From: Limanda limanda
Lineage: Eukaryota; Chordata; Actinopteri; Pleuronectiformes; Pleuronectidae
NCBI RefSeq assembly: GCF_963576545.1
Contig: NC_083644.1
Coordinates: 24,255,893-24,319,892, forward strand
Direction: 5' to 3'
DNA length: 64,000 nt
Of this stretch, positions 38,992 through 52,561 are shown piece by piece. The number at the start of each line of letters is the position of its first letter. The first letter of the stretch is position 1. A program made the position numbers and the translations under genes. Under the pieces are notes generated by a model. It saw nothing but the letters and a program-made list of their open reading frames with translations. It was not told where the DNA came from and did not search any database.

Positions 38992-41900
38992 CATGTCACA
39001 TCTCTGGCTCAAAAATTTAACACCAGCAATTTTACAACATTGTATATATATTATTCAAGACAAACATTAAAAAATATTAAAGATAAAGCATTTAGCTAAG
39101 AAGACAGACCAAAGGAAGTAGCACACCCTACTGTGAACGGCAGTAAAGAAGTGAATCCTGTATATAACGGAAGAGCGAGGACATCATCTTAGATGTTTCT
39201 CTTCAACGTTTATTTTTCAATAAACTGTCACATTCTGTTCCTTACTTGTAAGACGCAATTAAAAGGAACAAGCAGTAGCTTGAAAAAAGAAAACTACAGA
39301 CGAGTACATGAACCAGTTTGATTACTTCAAGCTTATATGACTCAAAAGTGGTTAAAAGGTCAGGGTAATATTAGCAGGAAGGACAAGGATAGAAATGGTT
39401 TGATGAATCTTTATCAATATGAGAGGAAAAGCAAGTGAGCAAGAGTCGACAGCCGGGTCTGAGAGGCTGTACTGGAGCTAAATGTTCACATCAGTCTTCT
39501 CACAATAATATCAGTTTGATACAGTGTTTGCTAATTAGGCATGTTAGCACGTTAACATTTGTCAAATAGCACTAAACACACAGTAGAGCTGAGGCTGATG
39601 GGAATGTCATTATTTAAAGGGTGATTACAATTCATCCTCTGAGCGCAGTGAATGTCTGAAACTTCACAGCAAATGAACACATCGGTAGTTTTCTGCGAAC
39701 TTCACACCATTTTATTTTGATGAAGCAAATTAAGCTGTTGAGTGATAAACTCTAACTAAATCAGGTCACATTGTTCACAATTGTTCTTATTTTTGTTCTA
39801 TACTGATACAGGCCCAAATATTCTGTATAGCTTCGGTACGGAGAGTTTCTGTAATAGACATACTTTACAAGAAGTATTCAGTGAAAGGTTCAAACAACAG
39901 TTCTTCTTTGGATAGTTTAAGTTCAACTCGATGGTGGTCCGGTGTCAACGGACTAGATAATTTAAAAAGACAACACTGGCCTACATTTTTTCCCCCAACA
40001 CCCTTATTAGCATCTAGTACTTCCCGTTTGGCATTAAACACTTCTGTGTACAGCACACATAAATAATGCGTGATAACATCCAAACTGCCTGTCCGAGAAG
40101 CTTACGGGATGATCGGTCCTTGCCTCCAAATATGCCAAACAGCTGCCTATGACGGCTCAAAATTAAATCAAACTGTTAATCCACAAATTACGGAGGTGAC
40201 AGTGAAGGACCATTACCCAACGCTGGCCTATAGCTACGCATGTCACTCTCGGATAGGTAGCTAACAAGTGCCTTTGGTTCTGAAAGTGGATTTGGGCAAA
40301 GTCAACGAAGTAAAGCTTATCTGGGAGGGAACAACAGTGTGTAAGAGGAGCCCTGGACTTGCCTTGAACACTTCAAACATCACATCAAACCATCATTAAT
40401 TGGCCTCATCTGACAGGCATTATCCCGGGGCTTCTTATCACAGCAGAGGAAGTGCTTATCATTCAACAGGAGGACTTTTTTATTTCCTGTAGCTACCTGT
40501 GAGGACTGGAGGGAAAAAATGAGTTTGGTACCATCTTCAGCCTTGATGTGTTAATTGCTGCCTTTAATTTAAGAGAAATTTGCACTTGATGGTAAGAGGG
40601 GAATCAGCGGAGCCTGTAGACTGATACTGGAGGAGGAGAGTGGATGTCTCCTCTATTTTAAATATTTGCTCAGTGAGGTGGGAGCATTCTTTGTAAAGTT
40701 GAATGATAAAGCGAATAATGAAAAGTGAGAGGCCTTGGACTGTAGCACACACGTAGCTGGGCGTTTCAAGGATAGTCTGCAATACAATGTAAGGCTAGGT
40801 GATAATTAAGTTGACTAGGTTTTATCCAGACAGAAAACCCAGAGATTCTCTAAAAACTTTTTGAAATGTAATTTATGAGGACATGGACACACTGGAATCC
40901 TCATCTCTTAAGAAAAGTTGGCAAAGTTTACGGTTGGACGGACTTAATTATGATCCTGAACTCACAAACAAGTCAAGTGTCTGGCCATACGACTCCATCT
41001 GCTGCACTGGTGAGGACTGAGGCCATGAAAAAATGAGAAAAGGGAGGCAAGCATGTAATTTGGGGGATCAAACTGTCATCTCTGTGTATCTTTGTAATTG
41101 TACATGTGTGGTTTAGGAGCTGTAAATCAGTTTTGAATACATGTTTCTTTAAGACATATGGTGATTGGGATCTCTCTGCATAATTAGCTTAAAAATGCAT
41201 CTACTTTTATATTTCCAACACCACTGTGATATGACGTCCATGCACAGATCCTAAAAATGTATCAAATCATTGGATGACAAAATATAAATAAATCCTACTT
41301 AAGGACATGGAAAAATTCAGAATATTACAGATTTATAAACTCATTATAACATTTTAAGATACTATTACGAAAAAGTAATATGTCAGTGTTAAAGAGTTTA
41401 ACACAGAGACAAAAATGTTGCTGTGTAATCGTGGTATCTCTAATCTATAGAAGGCACCTAAGGACAAATAAAAAAAGATATAAAAGTAGCTGAATCCAAG
41501 ATGTTTCTTTGGAAAATGTTTGGCCGATGCAATGTTAAATAAAATGTAACACCTCTCATAGTTTTATAACAGCAGTGACTGAAACCATGTGGACAGACGA
41601 AGGGAAAGCGAGATGTAAAAACAGAAGAAAGTCACAGAAGATATATAATCCCTATACTGGAAGAATGGTGGATTAACGGATTTCTGGATTCCTCACAGTC
41701 TCTGCCATATGCTGCTGTAGTTACACCTTTACACCAGCCTGACTCACTGGAGATGCTTAAATCCTTCAGTAAAGCAAACCTCAACCAAGGCCTTCCAAAA
41801 CAACTCCTTCAATTATGTCCCTTTATGCACTGTTATCAGCAGAAATCAAGTCAAACTTGTTTCAAACCACCGGGACGTTTGTGTTCCCCTTTGCATTTGC

Positions 41901-43001
41901 TTAAAAAACTTCTGTCGATTTATTATTCTGTGGCAGTAAACAGATATTTTCCACTTAAGCGAGTCTGAGATTTTCTGAAACCTGTTCATATCACAGGTAT
42001 TGAGTTGTTATTTTAATGTTCAACACAGCTTATCCTCTGCTGCTACAATAAGCACTGCACATCTATCCCCTAATTCAAACTTGTATTGGGTTTTGGCTTG
42101 GGGACATAATCCCTTCCCCGGCTCGCTCACTGGCAAAGCCACATTGAATCAACTCATCAATACCACTTTGTTTACTGAATACAGATGACTTTGCTCAAGA
42201 ATCCCCTTAGCACAGCACAGGATATAAAGACATGAATGAGTGTAAGCTCATGATGATTTCATCTGAGCTTTTTTAAATACTTGAGCTACTATTTAAGCAA
42301 TTGCAGCAGACAGCGATTTCGCTTTGCAATTATATCCAGATCGTTTGGGTTTGGCCCAATGAAAGAGCCTGGGTGCTTTACCCCTTTATCTTGACTTGCA
42401 GGTATTGCCTCGTTTGTAAACTCTTCTCAGGAGCAGAAAAAGGTCCTGTGGGTTGGCAGCCACGGCAGCATTGCACCTCTCTATATTCTACCGTGCTGGA
42501 CTACAGGACCACAGACACGCACTGGAACAATGAGGGGCTTTAGGTCCATAACTTCATCATGTCACACTGAGCCAGGGTTTCCTCATACTCGCTTTATCAC
42601 ACACAATACCAGTAGCTAAGCTCACTATATGGTTCTCAGCCACTGTGGAGGAGTGTTAGCCATCAGCAACAAAGAGCCTGCGATTGGCTGTAAAAATACA
42701 ATTAAGGGAAGGGGAGACTAATTTATACACCTATAATGTGATGGGAAAAATTCACTGTGTAGTGTGATGGTTTACCTCCACTATTTACTCAATGATGTGA
42801 AAAATGAAATAATACTGAATTTTAAAGGCCACAACTTATTTAACATGTTACTTGTCATTCAGAGCTGAGGTGGGACTCAGTCGTTGTTCATATCCTCAAC
42901 ATGTAAAAATATGCTCTTCACAATATAAAATGTAATTTCCATTGCTTCAACAGAGTAATAATACATTACTACAATTTTTAACATTTAGTTTGGTGTCCCA
43001 G

Positions 43002-43243
43002 TGCAGCCACGGTTAGAAGGTTTTTCTGTGTGGGGTTAGCATGTTCTACCCTTGTCTGTGTGGGTTTTCTCCAGGTACTCCGACTTCCTCCCACACTCCA
43101 GTGACATGCAGATAATTGGGGTTGGATAAATTGATCGTAGGTGTGAATGTGAGAGTGAATGTTTGTTTGACTCAATGTCAGCCGGGATTGGTTACAGCTC
43201 CCCCCACAACCCTCAAAGGAAAAGAGGTACAGATAATGAATGA
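43002..43243 (+). repeat. Common teleost dispersed repeat fragment, plus orientation
   Basis: Diagnostic phrases are GTGTGGGTTTTCTCCAGGTA, CTCCGACTTCCTCCCACA, GTAGGTGTGAATGTGAGAGT, GTCAGCCGGGATTGGTTACA and CAGATAATGAATGAA. It belongs to the same family as the minus-strand fragment at 17630-17805. The tRNA-like head (GGTTAG then GAAGGTTTTT) is shortened. Confidence 0.75.
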
Positions 43244-43765
43244 AGGGATTTTAACATTCTTATATCAGCTACTAGCTACCATGCCAGGAGAACTGTGTGT
43301 CAACAGCCTAATATCATTATATTTACAACATGTGAGACCCATTATACATCAGATAACCCATACTATTCTGGTATAACTACAAATAATTCAATCTTGATCT
43401 TATTAAATGTACTACTTCCCTGAACTAAGAAAAGCTGGATGGGAAAAGTGGCTATGGAACTTCTCAGTGTTTGATTACTGACTTTTGTTATTAAGGAAAA
43501 CATTTCTGAACAGTGCCTGGGAATTTGCTGATGCCCTGAACTGTCAAAGCATCTCCAATGGTGACTTTTGCTCCTTTGAACATCAGAATAGACTGTTAAA
43601 ATGGAAATCCCTTTTGCTGGTTATAGCAACAAATAGACCTACCAAACAATGTCCTATACTTTCAGATGAGTAAACCACAATGTTGTCTGTTGTCAGGACC
43701 AATTATGAAATCAATAAAGTTTGATGATCTAGGGAATAATTTTAACAAAAAGCTGAAGGCTGCCA

Positions 43766-44095
43766 TTGAAACAAGTCAAACTGAAAGAGATTAAATATGA
43801 AAAGCAACCAACAAGGAAAACAGATATTAATGCAAAGAAAAACAGTTGGAATGAGACAATATTCAAAAAAAACACACCTCACTTATTTCAGACCACTTCT
43901 CAAAGCCGATTTCTGGAACCCATAAAAAAGCCAGAATACTTTGACTATGACCAGCCTCGTAAATCCCGCTCCAAACGCTACACAATCACCACACCAACAT
44001 CAAAATGTGAAGAGTTGGCTTAATTTTTCAGAGACAAGATAACAGAAGTCAGATTGGACCAAACTAGGTTGAATAGAATGTTCATGAGCTTTTGT
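43766..44095 (+). pseudogene. Possible LINE ORF2 linker remnant
   Basis: A Lys-rich reading frame ends at a TAA stop at about 44022; beyond it the same frame continues as FFRDKITEVRL. The phrase KCEELA followed by FFRDKI resembles the stretch between endonuclease and reverse transcriptase in some L2/CR1-like LINEs, where cE.La.FF.dKI is common. The rest of the frame is not recognised and no catalytic motif is present, so this is tentative. Confidence 0.35.
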
Positions 44096-47000
44096 CTTGG
44101 AAAATGTATCCAATTCCTATAATACAGTTATGCAGTTGATATAGAAAATGTTTGTCCCACTGGTGTATGGGACATCTGGTGTCTTATTCCTACTGATCCG
44201 CCCGTCCTTAATTCACACTGTATGTTGTGTTATTAAACTGGTCCAACTTTCACTAAAGACAGGAAGTTAAGGGACAAAATAAAGGGATCAGAGTCCAAGG
44301 TTGTTGTTGAAACACATTTGGTCAATACAAATTGTTTCATTTGTAGAGTAAACAATGTTACTTGATTATCTCGATCCAAACCAGAGTACATGAAAGGGAC
44401 ATTTTCTCCCACAGCAGATGAGGACTTTAGCTAAGGGATTTCTTACAGATTACTCTGAAAAACACAACATAGTTGTGTTTTTTAAATGTTTACACATTCT
44501 TGAAATCCCTTCTAACAACAGAGAGGCAAAAACAGAGACGCAAAAAAACAAACGCTTTTGGACTTCCTCGATTCATACACAGATCATAATTTCCCAAAAT
44601 GAATGAGATGTTTGTAAAAATTCCTGAGGAAAAAGAAATGGCTGAAATCCTACACTGCAAGAAGCATCTGTGCAGCATCAGCTGGGTTAAATTATTTGAT
44701 CCTTAGTGCTTGCCCAGTTGTTTGGACTCTTACTTAATCTTTAACTCCTCCACTGCTCACTCTGCAGCACTATGACCCTCAGTGGAACCTGGAGAGGATT
44801 AATTGAAAAGCAAAGTTAAACTAGTTGTTTTTGGAAGGCTTTATCCTTAATTGACTGCTGGCTTTTGCTGTTTATCTCTTCCTGCTGCTTAAAACCAAAT
44901 CCAAAGCCACTCATTGGACCAGCCAGGGTATCTATGTCAGCCCACTTAATCACTGTCTTAATCTAATCTGTGCATCATGAGCATGCCTTATTTACTTGTT
45001 TTCTGCGCTTCACTTTCCTTGCAGAAGTTGATCGCAGCTCAGCTGTGTACTATCCACTGCTCCAGTTTCTCTTGGAAAACTAGTAATTGTTTAAGGACAG
45101 ACCTCTGCGTCAGTGTGTAAACATGCAGCTTGATAGCAGCTGTCAAACATATCTGCAGAGCTGTGAACAAAGGGTATAATTGCGCTATCACGTACCAGTT
45201 CAATACGCCATTATTTTCACTGCATTGTTGGGCATGTGGGCCCTCCCAACAGAGAAGCATTGATTCAGTGAAATAGATTCATGCTCAGTCTGTCAGAATT
45301 GAAGTGTGCACTCAGTAAAGTGTCCCTGTATCACACACCAAGTTAACCAACTGAATTACTGCTGGTAAAAATCCATCATTAACTGAGGTATGAAAATGTA
45401 ACCACCCAGCCGTCATGTGAGAGACTAAATGAATCAACCTGCACCATTAACACATAATAACAATTAAACTGGATTCCATTTTTTTGAAATGGTGAAAAAT
45501 AATTGTTATTTTGAATTCAAAAACATACGAAATGGTTGAATAAAAATATCGAGACATCCAATCTATTTTTTGATTATCAAAAATAATATGTTACTGGTTT
45601 GATCAATAAAAAAATCATAATAGGGATTTTTTGGTAGTTTTTCCTTACTCTTATTGAGGGTTAAGGACAGAGGATGTTGCACCTTGTCAAGCCCTATCAG
45701 ACATTTTTCTGTTTAATATTAAATCTGAGAGACTTTCAGATGCAACAATACATTACAATATACCTTGAACTAGGAGAAACTAGATCTTTTTTTTAGATTT
45801 TGCAGAAAATAAATAAGCATTAGTTAATGCCCTAAATCTGACTTCATTTTAAAGCTACTAAAGAAATACCTTTAACAAGAAAGCCATTCAATGTTCCAAA
45901 TATCTAACTTTTCAGTTATACTAAGTTATGCATCGATGCAAGATTAGATCTGATTAATTGTCTAAATATTTCAACGATATTAAATTCTGGAGAAGAAATT
46001 CTGTTGCCTTTATTTAGGCCTTAGTCTAACATATTCAGGCACAAAGAAACAGTTTTCTTTATTTAATCGTCTAAATGAGATTATTCTATTATATACATTG
46101 ACTTTAATGACATAAAACAACAAATCTATGACAGAGTATCCACCTTGGAACACCAGTTTGGGATAGTGTCCTAAAGATGAATACTACAAGCTAATTATTT
46201 TCCAGATGCATATCAGACTAGCTTTGACCAATTGAGCACGTCCACCTCAGTCGTCATAACTCACTGACTCCTAAATCCTGAAGTCAGACTGGGCACAAAC
46301 TTCAGAGCAATGTTTTTTTTGGGAGAGAATTAAAGGAAGGATAAAGAAATGAAGAAAATCAAGTAAGCAGAAAGGAAAAGCAGAAAAAAAAGACTGAAAG
46401 ATTACCCCTGTGACAAGACTGCACTGTCAGCCTCATTCATCCAAATCTGCCAAATTTGATAATAATGAGCTGCACGATCCCATGATAAAAGAATCCACAA
46501 CACAGCAACTGTGGGTCTTTGTTAAGCAGCTCTTATGAATGTTAAACACTTCAGACTCCATGTAAAAAAATAGAACAATATTCATTAACATTCTCTAATT
46601 TTTGTACGTATCATTTGTTCTGGACCATCCAATCAGGCCACACATGAGCTGTCACTGAGATTCCACCACGTCATGTTTAAATATGCTGACTCTGAACCAG
46701 ATCTTCGAGTTGCTGAAAATAGTGGCTTTTAAATAATGTATTTTATCTTGAAATGTTACATATCGACCGAGTTTAGACCTATTTTTATACTTTCTAACAT
46801 GCCTAATATTAACACGTGTCCTTCAGTGCAAATTGTTCAAGAGGTTATTACCCTAAACTGAATTAGCAGAAATCTCCTACTCTTCATAATAAATGGACCA
46901 GGTAATTGAAACAGGTAAAAACACTGCATGAAGCAGCTTTACACTAAAATCAGTGATTCTCTGACATTCTTTGGCGGACACATGGTGTCGGGAGGAGCTG

Positions 47001-49785
47001 TTTTTTTTAATTTTCATTTTCTCTTAAGATCTAGACGTACAATTACTAAAAGTCTTTATTCAGTTTAAGGTCATAAGGTTATAAGGCTGGAAATGTTTTA
47101 ATATGTCATTTTTCTGGTTTCTTGGAAGCACCGCCCTGCTGTTTTGTGGATTTGTGGAACGTGAAGCAACAAAGGGTTTTTAAGGATTTCAGCAAAAGCT
47201 CTACACAACCAAAAAAAATGGTCCGACACAAGTTTCTTGATAATCAACAAAAATTTGGTAGTTGCAGATTACCTACCATGACTAGATGTTATTCACAGGA
47301 TAAGACCAAAATAGAAAACATTCCAGATTATATTTTGTGAAGTAAGCTAACGCTAAAGAAAAATACATTTGGATGAGACTCTACATGGATTTTTCTTCGA
47401 GCCTAAAATCTATTTGAACGTTAAATTCACACAGACTGCACTGCTGAGATTATCAGGTAAAAGCTGTGAGGAAAATGTGATGAATCAGACTAAGGACTTG
47501 GCTTCATTCTAAAAGATGTTTACCTTACATGTAGAAAGCTGGTTATAGGTAAGAGTGAATTGCACGGCTACTGAACAGGAGAAAAGATGCTATGCCATTA
47601 TATAATTTCCCTGGTGCGTCCACTGAGAATCCAGTAAAAAAAAAAAAAGGATTTGTCCATTCACTTTAAGTCCACCAAAGAGTTAAGATTTTAAAATTCT
47701 GCAGTAAAGCTAAAGTGTTCTTGAAATTCAGCTGGCAGCCGGCCTCACTAGTCATCCGTTGATTTGATGTGTGCTTCAAGAATCTGGCCCGTACAGACAA
47801 ACTGTGAGCCAGGACATCCAAACAAACAGAGAAACCAAGATCCCTCCTTGGCAGGTTCCTTTTACAGCTTCAGTGCGGCCCAGTCACGTAAGATGGCCCC
47901 CATCAGTCCACCTCCACGCTACTCTCACACTTTAATGAGACTACACTTCTGAACAACTTGACTTGAAAACATAGTGCTGACTTAAGATTGTTAGTACTTG
48001 TGCAATATAAAGGTTTTTGTGAATAAGTGTGCCTTGTGGTTCACAGGGTCCTCAGACTGTATAAGTTATTATACGTATGTACGCACAAAGCTATGTTCTA
48101 TAAGTTTAGAGGGTAAAGTGTATTTAGTTGGATTGTGCCTTCAGTAAATAACTGTTCCTGAAATTCTTCTTTCATTCTGCTCAAGTCTTGAACCTCCCTG
48201 AATAAACAGCTTTGTTATATCCTCTTAAATTCAACACCCATGGAATTCTTAGCACTCTGTGGTGTTGTTGATAATTTAGTTTTCCAAGGGATGACAGACA
48301 GGTCAAGCTGAATCAATAAAAATACATATACTGCTCTTTGTTTGAAATAAGTCACCACTGTGTCTTTATTCCAAAGCAACAACTCTGTACTTTAAACACT
48401 CTGTTGTGAGAATGAACCTGGAAACCTTCACTGTCTTTAGTTAGAGATGTCAGAGTTCATAAACCTACACCGGCCAGGTTCATTCTTCTGCACTGTAGAT
48501 AATCGCACTGATTTGACTGCACAGCAAATATCAAATTTCAACAATGGGAAAAATAACAAAACCCTGAAATCAACTCTCTTCAGTGTTATTGTAAAAAAAC
48601 ATGTCGAAGCGTTACTCCTGGCATTGCTACAAGAAACAAACGGCAACGTGCATTTAAAATCAGTTTGAAATGCACCTGTGAGATGCTGTTAAGGTAAGTA
48701 TAACAAAACGTAACAGTGTTTAAGGTTCGGTTTGGGCAGGGATTTAGTTTAATGTGAGATCATCAAAGCAAAATTCCAATTAAGTACATTGAAATGAAAA
48801 AAAAGGAAATATTAAAGGATACATGTTATATAATTATGAATTTACATAAATAAATAAAATAGAGCAATCAAGAAGGTACACCTCTTTCATCAGTGTTCAA
48901 CAATGACACTGAAAAAATATTTGTTTTGGTATTTCACCTTAAGATTCAAAGACCCTTAAAAATACTTTTTAATTAGTTTCTAGAAAATCAATTGACTTTT
49001 AGATGACATATCTCTCCTTGGATATTGCCATGTTTCTGCATGTTTTCACATAAGCCCCCAGCGGACAAACCAAACAGAAGGCCTTTTCGTGTTTCAACCC
49101 TACTTGAAGGCCACAGTACTGTCTGCTACACTCTTTCACCCTATCCACACTAATGCAAAAAGTATTTGCAACACAAACTTTTCCATCTGTGTTTGGGCCC
49201 CTCATGTACAAGCACACTTAAGTAACTAAAACAGATTTTAACAAACGCCTTCCAAAGTTTTGTGTACATGTTAAACAGAGTGTTTGGGGAATGATAATGT
49301 CATAGATTACTTGGCCTTTGCCCAGTGTTCATTTGAGCAAAGAGAACGCGCCAGAAGTAACAACAACATTGACGGTTAGATGCCAGTGGCACTGCCAAGT
49401 CTAATTACAAGTTTGTAGCTATATTTAGCATGACTGCACCACATCACCAACATTCACAGGCATCTGCCTCCCCCAATATTACTTTGACCACAGTGGTGTT
49501 CTCTGGTATTTGATGGATCGCTGATACAGACATGTTGCCACCTTCTGGCCTAGCATGCTTGTTTGAGCATTTGTAGTTGTTTTTGAGTTCCTGTCTGAGA
49601 TAGTTTGAAGGTCATGCGGATGAAGATTTATTTTTCAAAATGTGGATGAATAAAATAAAATATTCACAGCACTGTGGAAGAGCCTTGGAATGAAAGAGGT
49701 GAGGGGGGGTTATTCAGTTGGGTGCAATCTGCAACTTTACCTATAGATGTCACTGAACCTAATTCTAACATTACACACTGGTCCT

Positions 49786-50160
49786 TTAAACGGAAAGTTC
49801 ACCCAAAATGAAATTCAGTCATTATGAATTATGATGGGGGGATGGGAGAATTGTTTGAGTCCACAAAACACTTCTGGAGTCTCAGCGTTGCAGTCAATTG
49901 TGATGCCTTCTTCAGAAGTAAAGAAACATGACATGCCTCCATACTGCTCATGTGGTGTCAAACAAGTGTCCGGAAGCCCCTACATTCAAATTCCCCTCGA
50001 AGCAAGGTCATTTACACCAAGCTTTAAGCCTAACTTGGCACCACACAAGCAGTATGGAGGCATGTTGTGTTTGTTCTGTTGTTTAATTTACGTCTGAATA
50101 TAGGTCAGTCATTTCTTTAATTGTCTCAACTGACTCAAACATTTCACCCAGCCCTCCATC
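49786..50160. mobile_element. Fold-back MITE-like element
   Basis: The left arm starts TTAAACGGAAAGTTCACCC, a phrase common at the ends of fish DNA elements. The inner ends form a perfect 18-base inverted repeat (49931-49948 with 50048-50065) around a 99-base loop. Outer arms continue the inverted similarity in weaker form (GATGGGGGGATGGG against CCCTCCATC). The terminal part of the right arm seems lost after 50160. A half copy lies at 60634-60831. Confidence 0.7.
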
Positions 50161-51632
50161 CAACACCAACAGAAAGCAACGCACTGCAACACGCCAACGG
50201 GACCAGGAGCGTACACGCAACAGGATAACAAACTATCATAGGTGCTTTGCCTGTTGCAGTTGTCTTTATTTGATAAATAATTTGCAAGGGTGGTGTGTTG
50301 TCAGAAAATCTCTGAAGTTGTCTCCAACAATGCAATATCTTGGTTGCAATTGTCAGAATGCAGTTGAGAGGCCTCAGCCTCAACAAGTAGTCCCTCCCAC
50401 TTGTACCGAGAACACAATTGGTGAGGAGAGGGAAGTTGGGCTGCTACAGAAGCCACAAAGTACAACAACACAGCTGTTTCCCCGCTCGCGAGTCAGTGGT
50501 TCAGAGTGTTTTGGTCTCGAAGCTTAAGGTGTAAGACATCATCTAAATTTATCCCGCTGACAGCTCTCACCTCTTTAGCTGATGAACTAATGTTACTTTA
50601 TCTGACGTTATAGTTTCACAGACTGACAGGAAAAGCTGCTCTTAAAGCTCCAGGCAACCTGATTAAGGTGATTATTTGATGTGCACAGTTTAAAGTGTGT
50701 GAGATTCCACAGTGCTAAGCTAGTCAGTGTTCAACAGCTATCTGGCTATCTAACGTATGAGTACTGAACTGTGAGCATTCATATTATCACATGAAACAAA
50801 CATGCTTACTTCCATGATGCTATCTACATTGTTATTTTAAGTTTTAAATTATCATTAATCCCTCTTCTTCTTCAATAGTTTAATAGCAGCCGACTGGGAA
50901 ATTTGCCACTGTTTTTTTGCAGCTGTTTATGTCCATTAATCTACTCCTGATACTCGCACAATAGAAGTTACTGGGAGAGTATTTAGCATTTTCTTGTGCT
51001 GATTTTCTTGAAATTAAATACAAATTTGCGCTACATTTGGATGGAAGCCTGACTCATTCTGCCCTTTATTCCAGGAGGACAACAGGGTACAATGTGTGAC
51101 TTTTAAACACAACTCTGTTGCAAATCCTTTAACAATGACAATTTCCATGGTTGATAGTTGTACAGTATCTGCACTAGTATCACATAGTGTTTGGGATGAC
51201 AAAATCCTTCTCTCTAACAAACAGACACTTACAGTATCAGATGTTCATACTGTAGGAGTGTGTGTTTTATGATTTTTGCCGATGTTGGTGGAGCAGGTTG
51301 TGTCTCAAACTACATAATACGATAAGAAAGAGCTTTGCCACTTTTTGTCTGTAAAAAAAGAAGAAACCCTTTTGTCTGCCCTATGTCTCTGATGGCACGT
51401 ATAAGCTTATTGTTAATACAAGACTGAAGGTGTATTAATGAAAGCCGTGGAAGGGGGGAATCTTCTTGCACCACCTGTTCAACATTTTCATATTCTGCGA
51501 GGAAGAGCTCAGGTTCCCAAACGAGCACCTTACCATCTGTTTCAAGAGTCAAATGTTAGTATTCAACAACAGTCCATACTTTGCTGAGCACAGACACCTC
51601 AGAGCTTTCTAATTTCAGCATCGCTACTTATG

Positions 51633-51640
51633 GTTAGTGG
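51633..51640 (+). repeat. Left target duplication of the GC-rich hAT-like element
   Basis: GTTAGTGG, matching GTTTGTGG at 52554-52561 in 7 of 8 bases. Eight bases is the standard hAT duplication length. Confidence 0.8.
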
Positions 51641-52553
51641 TAAGCCTGTCGCGATATGCAATAAATCAATTTATTGCGCGATAAATTAAAATGAGCGATA
51701 ATTTTTTGCCGGCTGCAATAAATTCAGGGATTAAAGTTTTCCGTCGCTATGACGGATGTCCGTCAACTCCGCTCGCATAAGGCTAAAAATGAGATCGATG
51801 CAGATCCCATCTGGCAGTCGGCCGCGGCTGCCGGTGGACAGACTCTTGTCTCCGTGCTGCCCGCGCCCCGCGTGCGTCAGGGCTCCCGTGCAGGTGTGGG
51901 AGGATCTCCTCGCGAGCCCTCTCCCAAGCGCTGGCTGGCCACCGCCGGGCGCATTTCCTCCGTGGTGCGCCGCGACGGATCCGGGTCGGCTTGGAAAGGC
52001 TCGGGGCGGGAGGAACGGAGACCACGGCGAGAAAGGTTTCACAAAAGCGTTCGGGGGGACGAAGGGCGGAAGCCTGCCTGCGACAGCCCCAGCCGCGGAG
52101 ACACGGGGGTCTCCGAGCGGTCTGACACAGGGGTCTCCGCGGAGACACGGGGTCTCAATTGGCTCAGGCACCGAAGTCAGAGTCACGAGTCAGAGTGTCT
52201 GTTTTGTATTTATTTTTATTTATTTAAGTATAGTGTAAACTTTTGTTAACAGTTCATATATTATTCATAGTTTTAAGTTAAAAAGTTTTTGTATTTATTT
52301 ATATTTATAATCTACTTTAAACAGTTCATATATTTGGCAATAAAAAAGTCTTTCTTAAATGTCTTCCAGATGTCCAGTTCCAGTGTTCTTTAAAAATAAA
52401 AGTTTATTGATCTTCGAAAGGGTGTACTTGCATTATTATGCCATTATCATTATATAAGTTGAAAATGGTGTCAAAACGGCAATATTATCGCTTATCGCAA
52501 TAATTTCTGGGGCAATTAATCGCACAGAAAAATGTGTTATCGTGACAGGCCTA
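51641..52553 (+). mobile_element. GC-rich non-autonomous hAT-like element, copy 1 (complete)
   Basis: The termini are inverted: TAAGCCTGTCGCGAT at the left and ATCGTGACAGGCCTA at the right, 13 of 15 matching when inverted. The 913-base element lies between near-identical 8-base flanks. The ends are AT-rich and hairpin-prone; the interior (about 51745-52180) is strikingly GC- and CpG-rich. That core has an ATG-started 166-codon frame on the plus strand (51749-52249) and overlapping frames on both strands, as expected from high GC. No transposase domain is recognised. A second copy in the same orientation starts at 63776. Confidence 0.85.
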
Positions 52554-52561
52554 GTTTGTGG
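52554..52561 (+). repeat. Right target duplication of the GC-rich hAT-like element
   Basis: GTTTGTGG, partner of 51633-51640. Confidence 0.8.

Larger units (their letters stand above)
38216..51632. other. Non-coding region, lpp 5' intron or upstream, part 2
   Basis: About 13.4 kb with no supported gene. It contains a perfect hairpin at 38953-38991, a repeat fragment at about 43002-43243, a possible LINE fragment at 43766-44095 and a fold-back element at 49786-50160. The rest is mostly AT-rich unique sequence, with two denser blocks around 40370-40600 and 44700-45010. Confidence 0.55.

Noticed and set aside
51745..52180. CpG-rich block as the lpp promoter
   Set aside because: It lies wholly inside a transposable element with target duplications, and the same sequence recurs at 63776.
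51731..52186. Minus-strand open frames of 121-151 codons in the GC-rich hAT-like core
   Set aside because: High GC removes stop codons in all frames; several overlapping frames exist at once, so length alone is not evidence.
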